Assembly (NCBI RefSeq): GCF_963576545.1
Contig: NC_083656.1
Coordinates: forward strand, 2,569,219-2,633,218
Length of the DNA: 64,000 nucleotides
Origin: Limanda limanda
Taxonomy: Eukaryota; Chordata; Actinopteri; Pleuronectiformes; Pleuronectidae
Direction: 5' to 3'
Below are positions 11,044 through 22,400 of this stretch, in pieces. The notes under the pieces were generated by a model, which was not told the DNA's origin, searched no databases, and saw only the letters and a program-made list of their open reading frames with translations. How positions within the stretch are numbered: the stretch's first letter is position 1; every line of letters begins with the position of its first letter. Made by a program: the position numbers and the translations under genes.

Positions 11044-11430
11044 TGCACCTGAACCCGGAGGTGATCTCCCTCTGGATCTCCGGACAGCAGCCTCTTCACT
11101 CAGGCTCCTAAGTGCTCGTCTCTGTCCTCGTCTTCACCCAGAGACACGTCCTCTGTCCTGATCTTCACCCAGAGACACGTCCTCTGTCCTGGTCTTCACC
11201 CAGAGACACGTCCTCTGTCCTGGTCTCATCACACTTCACTGAGATCAGCACTGGACCCGGTTTATCTTTATCTTTACTCAGCTCCTCTTTATAAACATGT
11301 ATATGTTTTAGTTCATTTGTGTATTTGAATATGTTCGTGTTTATATTAATACTATTAAAACATATATTTGTACATTGGACATTTACATTTTTTAAATTTA
11401 ATTATGGGAGGGAGAAGCAGGATATTGTGT

Positions 11431-12540
11431 TTATTTTTACTTTAAGTATTCATGTGTTAATTTATGGTTCTCTCAAAAGGAACCTTGCAATAAATGTGTT
11501 ATTATTATTTATTATGTATTATTACTAGTGGGGGTTAAATAATAATCATCTATTGCATCCTATCTCAAATATTTCAATATAAAAAACGTATGTATTAAAA
11601 AATCATTTATGAATTATTGATAAAAACCTAAACAATCACCACACAAACAAACGATATTTACCAATAACAAGACGCACCATATCAGATAAGAAAATGTAAA
11701 CTCAGTTTAGAGCATTTTCCACATTCTTTGGCTCCCACAAAAATATTAATGTTTGTCATATGGAGCAGATTTGAATCTGAATGCAGTTTTCACCACCTCC
11801 ACTTTTCATCCAATCACTGAGCTGGAAACGATGATATCCAGCACGTGGTCGAGGTTAAAATGAGTCGCTTCAGCAAACAGAAGGTATTAGACTGAAAGAA
11901 ATGTTAGGGGATAAATATGAAATACTATAAAACTGAATGTGCAGCTCAGGTGGAATCATGAAGACAGTAAAATACCTTCTGTGCATGAGAGAGACTCCAG
12001 AGTGAAAGTACAACTTTCCATAACTCTCACGCTGGTTTTCATTTCACTTGATTTGCATCTGCTTCTATTTCTCCTGCGTCTCTTTGTCGTCCCTTCTGTT
12101 CCCTCTGTGATTGTTTGGCATCTATTTATAGTCGTGTATTGTCCTCTTGTAGTTTTGTGTCTCTATGTGCTCGTCAAATATTCAGAGACACACAAACCAG
12201 CGAGTGCTTCACGTAAAATAAAGGAAAAAGAAGGTTCTGGGTTCTATCTCTTCATTTGAAGCTCTGACTCTTCTGCAAACACAGCGATGAACGATTCTCC
12301 TCTTTCACCCGTGACTTCCCAGAGAGTCAAACAAAGCTTTAGCAGAATAACACAATCAGTCACGGGGGAGAAGTCATCGATCAGTGGAGCTTTCGGGGCA
12401 TTTATCCCGTATAATTATCTAAAATAACCTTGTAAATGATCGATTAATTATTGGAACTCAACCCGAGGGGAACGTGATGACACGGAGAACTTTATTAATC
12501 CGTCCAATAGTTGAGATTGAAGTATATTCTGGTCGGCCGA
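11431..12540. other. Intergenic, no gene recognised
   Basis: AT-rich sequence without a supported exon. An open frame at 11939-12259 has a hydrophobic middle but no recognisable family, start context or splice support. Confidence 0.5.
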
Positions 12541-12870
12541 GAGGTTGATGTGGTTGTCGAAGTTTGATGATGAAGGAAAGGAACGCGGACCCAGGACTTA
12601 CAAGTATAACAATGTTTATTACACAGAAGTTTCACAGGTCAGGACGGATACCATGGTATACCCGGAGACATCACAAGCCAATAGTGAAAGTCTGACTTCT
12701 CCCTGCAGGGCAAGAAGTTTTATAGGTGGGAGGTGGGACCCCAAGACTAGAGATAACATGACATCACACAACAGGGCCTTCAGCCCAAATAAGGAGTTGT
12801 TTTGCACATAAGGATGAAAATGCAATGGTCATGGACCTTCTCTTTACCCCCATCCATTTGTTGGTCAGAG
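12541..12870 (-). mobile_element. LTR-like repeat, minus orientation
   Basis: Read on the minus strand it carries a TATA-like TATAAAACTTCTTGCC (around 12710-12726), then AATAAA about 100 nt later near 12615, then the conserved 3' block shared with 10308-10385. TATA box, short transcribed region and poly(A) signal in that order resemble a retroelement LTR. No coding region adjoins it, and no convincing target duplication was found, so solo LTR is an inference. Confidence 0.4.
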
Positions 12871-12879
12871 GTCATTCCC

Positions 12880-14270
12880 TAAGTCAAAGGTCTTTCCAAA
12901 GAGGTAGAGAACTTCTAAGATAAACATCTGGAGGACTCTCTGAGAATGTCTGAGAGTCCAGATGGTAAGTATCATAAACATAAGCCTGTCATTATGTTTT
13001 GAACTCATACCGAAGTGATCTACTCTAACAGAATATACGACAAGATGTTTGGAGATGAAGTGATGAACGGACTGAGACGTGTGCGGCTGCTTCATTCAAC
13101 ATTTTCTGTGAAAGAGAAAACCTTGATTGTTGTCGACGTTACACAACTTCCTGACGGATGACGAGCGATGAAGATTCAACCTTGAATCAAACCTCAGAAT
13201 TCTCTCAAATATAAAATCACATTGTTCAGTAACAAACAACATGTTATCATCTGTTAGCTGACGAGCTGAAACCCACATTTCAGGTGGTTGGTCACACGTG
13301 CTTCCTTTGACCTCGCTCATGGGAACATATCCAATATTTCACAATGACTAGTAATTCATTCATGCTAATAATACACCCAAAGGTTAAAGCAGCCACGCTT
13401 CATTTGTGGTGAATGACTCACAGCGAGGGAACAGCACCACGGAGGAATCCGGCGTTCAGAGCGAATCAGCGTTAAATTCTCATGAAGCAAAAAATGTCCC
13501 GAACTCTTTTTCCACCTTTGTCCTTCGCTGACAACGTCCTCTGATGGACACTCGTCTGTTTTAAAAGCTTCCAGGCTTCGCTGGAATAGAGATTATGTTA
13601 ATCCTGAAGGTGAAATGAACCTCGCGGTGTCAAATCACTGGTGAGCTGCGGCTGAATTACAGCCCGGTTCACTCACTCCCTCTCCACCGCCTCCCCGGGG
13701 TCCTGGTGGTGGTGGTGGGGGGGGGTTTGGACTTTGAATTGCCAAGGAAACACATTGGCTTTTATCTCGTAAATTTACTTAATTGTGTTTACTGTCGATC
13801 CCCGGGTGGGGTTTGTTACCTTCCGAGTGCCGCAGTGCCCCAGATAGATACTGATCCCGCTCTGCAGATCTGAGGGAGATGGAGTCGCTGGCAGGAAGAC
13901 GCTCAGAGCTCCGACCTGCTGGCCACCCGTGGAACTACAGGAGGTTATTAGTTAGAGCAGTCGTTCGTGTACATTGTCTGAATGAAAACATGAATTAATC
14001 ATGGGTCTGATGAATTATAGAAGTTCGGCATCACTCGGCAGAAAACTGTGTCTGTGTGTTCATTCATAAATCGAGTTTCATTAACTTTGGTGTTTGCTAA
14101 ATTGTTTTTTTTCGTAATCCTGGAAATATCAGTGCTTAATTATAATTATAATATATAATTATAAGTGCTTTAAAGTGTGACATTTAGCCTTTAATAAGTC
14201 TCAAAGCACATCAATACACAAAGGTACATATTTAAATAACTTGTTTTGTCCAACAAATAGTAATAGTAAA
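12880..14270. other. Intergenic, no gene recognised
   Basis: No supported exon on either strand. A G-rich tract lies near 13705-13725. The next crhr1 exon (expected to encode the GYREC...NGSW segment) was looked for on the minus strand here and not found. Confidence 0.5.
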
Positions 14271-14272
14271 AG

Positions 14273-14320
14273 TACTGATGATATGATGGTAACAATACCA
14301 TTACCATCATATCATCAGTA
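14273..14320. repeat. Perfect 20-bp inverted repeat with 8-nt loop
   Basis: The arm at 14273-14292 (TACTGATGATATGATGGTAA) is the exact reverse complement of 14301-14320. The right arm belongs to the 5' part of the retrotransposon tail described next; the left arm is absent from the second copy of that tail at 54.3 kb. Confidence 0.9.
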
Positions 14321-14534
14321 TTACCATCATCTTGACACTGCACCTTATCTACCTATTTTATTGTATTTTATCTTGTGCTTCTGTTTTTTATTCTTTCTAC
14401 CTCAATATTTTTAATTTTATTCTATTGTATTGTATTGTATTTTATTGTATTCAAATATACCGGCTGCTATGACAACTTAATTTCCCTTCGGGGATGAATA
14501 AAGTACTCTATCTATCTATCTATCTATCTATCTA
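14299..14534 (+). mobile_element. Non-LTR retrotransposon 3' end with (TATC)n tail
   Basis: Ends in TTTCCCTTCGGGGATGAATA, AAGTACTC and then (TATC)n. A near-identical copy with the same order lies at 54311-54987. A shared 3' end terminating in a tandem tetranucleotide is typical of fish non-LTR elements of the L2/CR1/Rex1 kind. The clade cannot be settled from this fragment and no reverse transcriptase is present. Confidence 0.7.
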
Positions 14535-14820
14535 GTTCAAAAACTCGAGTTTTCTTTAATAATGACGTGACACAAACGACAGAATTGGCTTTTGTTTGGG
14601 AAAATGATCGAATAATTTTCTGGAAACTGAATTTTCAATTGTTAATAAGTATTAATTATTTTGTGGTCGCTGGCCACAGCCTCAGCCACCTTTGTGTTTA
14701 TAAGACAAGACCATTTATTTACTTCTTTGACATTTCGTAACTTTAAGTTTGAGTTTGAAACCCGGCCGAGCAGCTGCAGAGCAAATAATAAAATAATAAA
14801 GAATTATTTAAGAGTGAGGG

Positions 14821-15091
14821 AACTACACATCCCATAAAGCATTGCAAACGACAACGCTAACATAAGTGATAGAAGTGGCAGCAGAACAAGAGCTTGATGT
14901 AACTTCCCACAGCCGGAGACAGAACTCTTGGTGAGTAAGGAAATTAAGTTTGAGGCTAAACTCGCAAATGTGTAATAGAAAAACCCTGATGGAAAAATGA
15001 CTAATACCTGATTTCTGATTTCAGATTGATCCAGAAGTGAGGAGACAATGCACGGTTAAAACCCGAAGGAACAAGGGAACCATGTCTGAAG
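14821..15091 (+). other. Candidate promoter plus two small exons of an unknown + strand transcript
   Basis: ACTACACATCCCATAAAGCA near 14822 resembles the ZNF143 site (ACTACAATTCCCAGAATGC). It is followed by a possible exon ending at 14930 with donor GTGAGT, then an acceptor (TTTCAG) and a second exon 15025-15091 ending ATG TCT GAA G before GTAAAT. This would place a start codon (15082-15084) in exon 2 with a Met-Ser-Glu beginning. No downstream exon was identified, so it may be a non-coding transcript, a displaced promoter fragment or chance. Confidence 0.3.
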
Positions 15092-16291
15092 GTAAATCCA
15101 TATAATTGATCGACTCAGAGCTAACGTTAGCATTGAGCCACTGGACGACCTGGATCACGACAGGAGGTCACGACCTGATTCTGCAGATAACAGGATTTCA
15201 GCTTCAGACCCTGAGCTGGTCAACAGAGGAAAAATGGCCGTTGTGAATATGGAGAATAGATAATGCGACAAAAAGCTTCTGTGAAAGGATGATAGGCACA
15301 AAACATGAGATTCAGACTAGGAGTGGCCTGAAAGTTTGGCCTGAAGAGGGGATCTTGAAAGACTGAATGTTTGCATGACAAGTCAAAAGATGCATCACAA
15401 GGAAAATATTGCCAGTAAGATTAATCCTCGGGAGATGATGAATGTCTGTGAGAAGTTTCATCACAATCCATTCATCCGTTGTTGAGATATATTAGTCTGG
15501 ACCAGACGCTGCTATAAAATATTGATTTTACCTTTTTGGTCAAATTGTTTTTCTTCGGAGAGCGATGGACGTGATTTATGGAGCGGGTCAGTTCCCTGTA
15601 GCAGTTCGATGCCACTCGAGGAGTTTGACCTTCGTGGAAACCGAGGAGCAGCAGAGGTCAGGGAACAGGTCGGGGAACAGGTCGGGGAACAGGTCGGGGA
15701 ACAGTTCGTCACCGGAGCAGAAACCTGAAGACGTTTCTTACTCCGACAGAATCTGATGAATATCCACAGAGACACTTCAGGTGGATCCAGGTCACATCAT
15801 TGATTCTGTTTCCTGCCTCAGCTTTCATGAAGTATTTCTGGAGGTTATTAACACCAGTTACCACATTGATCTGCTCGGGTGTGTGTTGTTTCCTGCGTGG
15901 TGACAGGCGCACGCAGCTTTGTGTTTCCTTTGTGTTTTTATCACGTTTGTCTTTTTACGTGTCGTGATGAAACATCGGTTTCTCACAGCGGGAAGCGTTT
16001 GTCTCCGGGACACGTTTCATTCTTTCTGGTTTTTCATGCAACATAATCCGCAGCAGTCCTACTTTTGTGTCGGCATTTTTTCCACACATACTATTGTGCG
16101 TCTCTGGCTAATTGTATTCTCATGTAAATTTCTGAATACACAATCACGTAAACAGGATTTGCCCAGGGGTGGGGGTGGGGGGAGGGGAGTAGGGTACAGG
16201 GTACACATATGTAACATCATCTTGTTTGTGAGTCTGTTGTTTGTGCGCGTGCTGACAACACAACACAACAACACAACAACGCAGGACTTAC
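15092..16291. other. Intergenic; short 12-bp tandem
   Basis: Contains about 4 copies of GGTCGGGGAACA at 15664-15707 and G-rich sequence near 16160-16190. No supported exon; the last visible crhr1 exon begins at 16292. Confidence 0.5.
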
Positions 16292-16417
16292 TGGTGGTGT
16301 TGTACTTGACCCCGTGGAACAGCTCGGGGCAGGGTCGCGACACCAGCTGCCCGGCGCCGCTCCGGGGCCAGCAGGTGCCGATGCCATCGATGGAGGTGTC
16401 ACAGTAGAGTCCGGAGC
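16292..16417 (-). CDS. crhr1: crhr1 coding exon 4
   Basis: 126 nt, acceptor TTGCTCCAG, donor GTAAGT. It encodes residues 67-108 with [14 protein letters not shown] and [14 protein letters not shown], the core of the hormone-receptor (HRM) domain. It ends in phase 1, as expected for a following Asn-Gly-Tyr-Arg-Glu-Cys exon. Confidence 0.92.
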
Positions 16418-19400
16418 CTGGAGCAAGGGGGGGGGGGGAGGAGGGGAAGACATGTCAGACGTACATTCCTGACGTGGCTCAGAACTACATATAGACACGG
16501 AGAAATTCTGCTAATGCCTCCTGATGTTGTCAGTAAACTGTCGGTGTGTGTGTGTACACGAGCTCTAATGATGACTGCTGCACTTTGCGTTGCTCCGCCG
16601 AGCCGCACGCCGTCCCCCGTGGCGCCACGCCAGCGTCTATTTCCAGCATTGTTCTGCTCTTTGATGTTCGGCGCTATTATCTGAGTTCAGATCTAACTTG
16701 TTCTCCGTGTTGGGGATTCCAACAACAACTCTGCTTTGTAGTAAAACAGCGTGAGGGAAACGAGAGAAGAAGAAACGTGTCCGACTCACCGCTCCACGGC
16801 CCGGTGGCGTTTCCCAGGGTTTGGTTCCACGAGGCCGCCGGGGACGCCACTGAAACCCACAGGGAGAGAATCATCAATAACCAGATCCGCTGTTTGCACG
16901 GTTTAGACCAGGCAATGAAAGTCTCATTAGATTCAGCTTATCAGCGACACAGGGTGAGCGTGAAAGGGCAACGGTAAACATTGGTGACAGACCTTTCCCC
17001 GAGCAATAACAGGACGCGAGCTGTGAATATGGATGTAGACGTGCCCCCAGGGGTCAGGCTATTATTTCTTTAATAACTCAAGAAGATTTAGATGAGAAGA
17101 TCCGGAAATGACGACGCTCCGCGGGGCAGAAGTTGACGCGTAATGCTAATGTGTTTTTTTTTTTTTTTACACCAGTGTCTTCACACTTCTTTGTGGCGAG
17201 AAAATGATTTAATCCAAGAAAAGAAACATGAGCAATAAGCAGGGATTAGTTTCCTCCACAGCACCGGTCGCTCACATTCACATGTTCCTGTCGCGGCTGA
17301 GCTGAGAATCTCTTTCTGTCAGAAACCAGAACAGAAGACGTGTGAAGCTGTTGGACTAAAAGGCCGATCTGACTTTGACCCGTGAGACGTCTTCAACTGT
17401 CACTCTTTGTTTTCTTTAAACTCCTGTTTTATCCGTCTCTCCCTTTAACCCGTTAATTCCTCCTTTCTCCGCGGCAACGATCGTTTCTTAAGCCAGCAAT
17501 TATAACCCGAGCGTTCGGGTCACGATCTGTCACCGGGAGGAACACTGCTCTCTGATTGGCTGTGGAACCCTTTGAATTGAAGAAGTTCACCCACAGCGAT
17601 TCCAAAACAATTGGCAATGACGAACGTTAACAGGTTTTGGTGATTCCCTCCGATGAGAACTAAATTATACATTATAAGACAAGAGGGTGTTTAAAGGCAT
17701 AAATTGGCCTGAGCCTGTGTAAACTAGGGACAGGAATCGACTGGGACCTCCCGATACGATACTATCACGATACTTAGGTGGCGATACGATATGTATTGCG
17801 ATTTTGTAAGTATTGCGATTCGATATTACGATTTCCTGGGATTTCTTTTGGTTATTTTTTTAAATACCGGATCATGGAAAAATGTTGAATCATTCCTTCA
17901 AATACAACACAGTCAAATTCACTTAGAGCTTTACAAGTTTTATTTCAAATATTAACATTAACTTAATGACTGCCGGGCAGCCAGTAGAGAAAATAAATAA
18001 AAATGTTCCCTATTATTGTATAGCCCCTGTCAACTGCACACAAACTGACAGATTAAGAAATGTAAGCCACTTAGGCTACTTTTAAACAATAAATAAAAGG
18101 TAAATTAAATAGAATGAAACTTAAAATATAAACTTTGAAATAAACAAAACGTAGGCTATTGTTGTTTGCATGTAGGCGATACAAAGCTAGTGCTTGGGTG
18201 TGTTTAGATTCTTGTGCAAAAACAAGAGCTGGTCAACATGCTCTGGGGTGATGTTGCTCCCCCCATATATCCCCCCCCCGGTATAAACCAATAAATATGT
18301 TTTAAAAAAAAAAAATCGATTTGGGAGGCAGCATATCGATTTAAAATCGTCATTCACAAGAATCGCGATTTGTAACTCAATCGATTTTTCTCCCCCATCC
18401 CTAGTGACAACCACTGTTTAATGTAGTTTGTGGATTTGGGAGCTCTCTCTATTTACAGTCTGAGGAAATATACCTGTTTCCTATCTGTGCACAGAGAGGA
18501 GTGTGTTATAGCACATGAAAGATTCCCCTTGGATTCCCTCTCATCAGATTGTTTCCTGATGAATGTTTTCTAACCTTGATGAAGATATAGGATCTGTTTG
18601 TTTGCTCTATATCTGCTGAAGTGATTTTCATTTCCCTCAAGTCATCGCGGACGAGAAGAAGCTGAATTACAGAGCCGATAAAAAAAGAGATATCCCCCCA
18701 TGTGACCTGTATGTGATACAGGATATCATCAATAACTGCCAGTTAATCTACATCCTTCTTTATTGGCGCCAATAAATTATAACTAATAACTTAGTAGCTC
18801 AGCTGCAGAAATGTTTCAAATGGAAAAACCAACAGCTGCACCGGATAAACTGCTCGTGGTTTATTGAATAATAATATAAATATTATATTAATGTGGATTT
18901 AACTCGCTCGTTCTCTGCTGATATGTCAGTTTGGACCGTTCTGCTTTTTGATTATCTGTCTCGAAGGCGAAGACGAGCAAACGTTTTTCCCCTTTTGGAC
19001 GAAACATAACATTAGATTTGTATAATAATCATCATTCCTCAGACGTCACCGGAGCAGATTGTTGTTAAACCTTTTAATTGTCTGGGACACGATTAAAGAC
19101 TTCGATCAAACAGCCGAGTGACAGGAAAGTCATAAACGCTTCCTGGTTTAAATCACAAGAAGAATAACAGGTCAAAGAATCTGACTGATTGATGCCAACT
19201 TTAAATACAGGACCTCATCTGAAACTAATAATAACTGAAATGAGCCGATTAACAGAAGCTATTTAACCACAATTCAAACTAATTAGATAATCAGTTCAAG
19301 CTTTAATTGGTTTAATGAAGCCGAACCCCAAACGCTCTCCGGCTCCAGCTTCTCTCCTCCGAGGAAACCCTGCTTCTCTCTGTTTTTAATGATTTAACTT

Positions 19401-22400
19401 TGTGTAAAAAAAGAGAGTTTGTCAGATACACAGTGTGTGTTTGTGTGTGTGTCTGTGTGTGTTTAATAACCAGCCATTACTGTGTTTGTGAGCTCAGCAC
19501 AGAGATGGAATAATAAGACAGTTTGCCAATATCTACAAGGGGAGAAGTGTGATTGAGGGCGAGGTTTTGGCGTTTAGCGGTTTCCATCTCGACTGGAAAT
19601 CAATTCAATCTGCAGCAGGACAGTGGAACACATGGAGTCGTCACATCGGTTTGTTTACAGCCAGTCCTCGGCGCTGGTGAGACTCACGTGAGAAGTTCCC
19701 TGACGGCCTGAGCAGGTCTTCACATGTCAGGTTGGCGGCGGCGGCGGCGGTGGTGGCGGCGGCGGCCGGCAGCAGCAGGCTGACGACGACACACACCTGC
19801 GAACAGACGAGAGACACAGAGATCAGGCGTAATCTGGGATCCGGGTGACATCATCATCATCCCGGCGTCCTGACGACTCGGGCCCGGCTGCCACACGCTG
19901 CCTCTAAGTCCCGGCTCCGTGAAGCTGAAGGACTCATCCTGCCTCTGAGCGGATGATGCATGTGTTTACATCACCACCACCCCCCCCACCCCCCCACCCC
20001 CCCCCCAACGCCCAACGCAGCGGCGTGCATACAGAGCGCTTTGTTGTGCGGAACCGTTCTCCCTGTGAAACGCATGAAACACACTTTCATGTTCACAGAT
20101 ACGGGCGTTCATTAAAATATTAAAGGCAAAGAAATTACTTATTACCTCCTCTGAAGGTTGCAATGTTCAATTCACAATGTTTCCGTTTGTGCGTTGGGGG
20201 GGTTGGGGTGTGGGGGGGGGGGGTCCTACTTTGCATTTGTGCAGAGGGGAAAACATTTGAATAATGCACATAATTATAAAACCACAGTCGAGAGCTCAGG
20301 AAGTTCTGTGACTGGTTCTGCTGGATCTCGTGAGACTGAAGCAGCTCACACTGGAGTTTCATTTGTTTCCACCAGGGTTGGAAACTTTCCGGGAATATTC
20401 AAAGTTGGAAACTTTCCATGGGAATTAACGGGAATTAACAGGAATATACGGGAATTAACGGGAATGTACGGGAATTAACGGGAATAAACAGGAATTAACG
20501 GGAATAAACTGGAAATGTTGTGGGTAATTTATACTAACTGTATTTACCTTGTCATATACAGACATAAATTTTTTTTTGTGATCAACTTTTTATTTTACTG
20601 AGAAATGTAGCAAGGTACAGATCAATGTTACAGTAATCAATAACAAAATATATATTCACATGTACTCATACCTGTCAATGTATATAGACACACAAAGGTA
20701 AACAATAAAGGAAAAATAATAACTAGGAATAAGTCAAATAATAAAATAGAAAAAAAATATATATATATATGAAAATATTAAATAAACAAACACAAATATA
20801 CAATAGGTCATTAATACAAAAACAATAACATATACAGACATAAATATAAACATTTTGTTGTGTCATAGGCTGATTTGAGCCCTGAGGAAACTTTGGGCAC
20901 TTGACTATATGCTTCTGCATCGTTGTGTCATTCTTAACATAGGTCTTTGCACAGTATTTGCAAATGTACACAGCCTTTCCTTCTACATTGGATGAGGTGA
21001 AATGTCTCCACACATGAGAGAGTGCACGTGGCATTGTTCTGTAGAATAACCGAGAAGGACGACAACTTAAAAACAAACACAACACCAGTGAACATGCTGG
21101 GATCCCAGTCGTGAGGACTCACTCGTCCTCGTGGCATTGGGTTGACTTTGGGCGAGAGGCGGCGTTCAGCCCGGACTTCACAGGAACACACAACCATTCA
21201 CACCCACATTCACACATTCAGGCAATTTAAAGTCGACCGTGCACCTAACGCCAGCCTGCGTGTCCTTGGACTGAGGAAGGACACGTCGTGTAAACTCCAC
21301 AAAGACGGGTCCACTCGGCCAGAAGCTTCCAAGCATGGACCCGATGTCCCGATGGACGACATGTCTCCACTTCCTCCCGCTGGCCCGACAGTGAAGCTGC
21401 CATCTTGTGCCTTCACAGTTTCCACTCCTCTCCCTTTGTTTGTGAGCAGAAAATCACCAAAGCTCCTGAACTGATTCTCTAAGAGCTCGTTGGCAGGATG
21501 AGGTCTGAGTCACAGAACAGCTCATTCAACTCGGATTCTCTTCATCACTGGGAGATAAGACACGATTCAACATGTTCTGTGATTTCTTACAGAATAAATC
21601 ATCTTGATGAAACACAAAGACATGAACTGATTGTTATGAGTGTGTGTAATTTGCTTTAGATCCAAATAATAAACTGGATCTAGTGAATTAAACGTAGTTT
21701 CGTGAGGAGGCTGTTTGTCCTTGGAGGAATCATCATCTCCACGGAGACGTTCTACACATTTGTAAAGTTACAGATTCTTTGTCTCGGTCTTGGAGAATAC
21801 GATTCTATAACAGCAGGTTTGTGTAACAACCTGGAAAGATGTAGTTTAAAATGCATGAGCAGGTCCAACATAACATAACATAACATAACATCCATTCATC
21901 CATTATCCATTCCTCTTATCCTCTGAACGTGCATGGGGGGTTTGCAACCGATCCCAGTGACACTGGGTGGGAGGCGGCTTCATACTGGTCAGAGTCACTG
22001 GTCTGATGTCTATGAGCTGTTTGTGATTTGGTGCATCTGGACTGAATTTAAAGAAAACTGTCAGAGAAAGGATCAGAGAAATGTGCGTCAGGATGTAAAG
22101 TGATGGATCAGTGTCGCCCCCCCCCCCCCCCCCCCCCCCGCTGGGACCACACCCGTCCCTCTGCCTCCATCAACACACCTGTACAGTTAGTGAGTCTGTG
22201 ACGTTATTGTGGTGACAGGAATCTGTCCGCAGATGAACACCTGCCAAAGCACTCACAGGAGCCTAAGTGGTAGTTCCTGCTGAGGCCAGTGTGTCCCGGA
22301 CCACAGCTGGCACGATCACACACACAAAGACTCACTTAAACCCACACAAGGTGGAAACACAACACAACAGTGCTGCTAGAATACCATGCAGTGTGTGTTT

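Larger units (their letters stand above)
9935..11400. repeat. Segmental duplication of the octamer-array 3' flank
   Basis: The block at 9936-10077 (CACCTGAACCCGGAGGTGAT followed by CTCTGTCCTCGTCTTCACCC) recurs at 11046-11160. The AT-rich stretch at 10127-10225 ending in GGAGGGAGAAGCAGGATATT recurs near 11328-11430. Together with the third octamer array this shows at least one further round of duplication, offset about 1.11 kb. Confidence 0.85.
20380..21060 (-). mobile_element. hAT-type repeat with BED zinc-finger fragment, copy 1
   Basis: The left part is a run of GGGAATTAACGG-like units starting CAGGGTTGGAAACTTTCC, a common fish repeat terminus. The right part codes on the minus strand for a BED finger. 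A second copy at 56729-57050 has the same order without the internal insertion. It lies in crhr1 intron 1. Confidence 0.7.

Noticed and set aside
8332..11099. Long frames on both strands (GHQDTRTP on -, SWCPGVLV on +)
   Set aside because: They are produced by the 8-bp period of the GTCCTNGT arrays and run equally on both strands.
12541..12872. GAGGT direct repeats as target duplication of a solo LTR
   Set aside because: The related copy at 10.3 kb continues past the proposed end through ACCTCT and further, so the boundary and the duplication are probably coincidental.
21110..21140. Alternative crhr1 exon 1 (MPRGR before GTGAGT, phase 0, minus strand)
   Set aside because: It fits by phase but lies in a dispersed repeat and gives a poorer signal peptide than the exon at 25189-25160.
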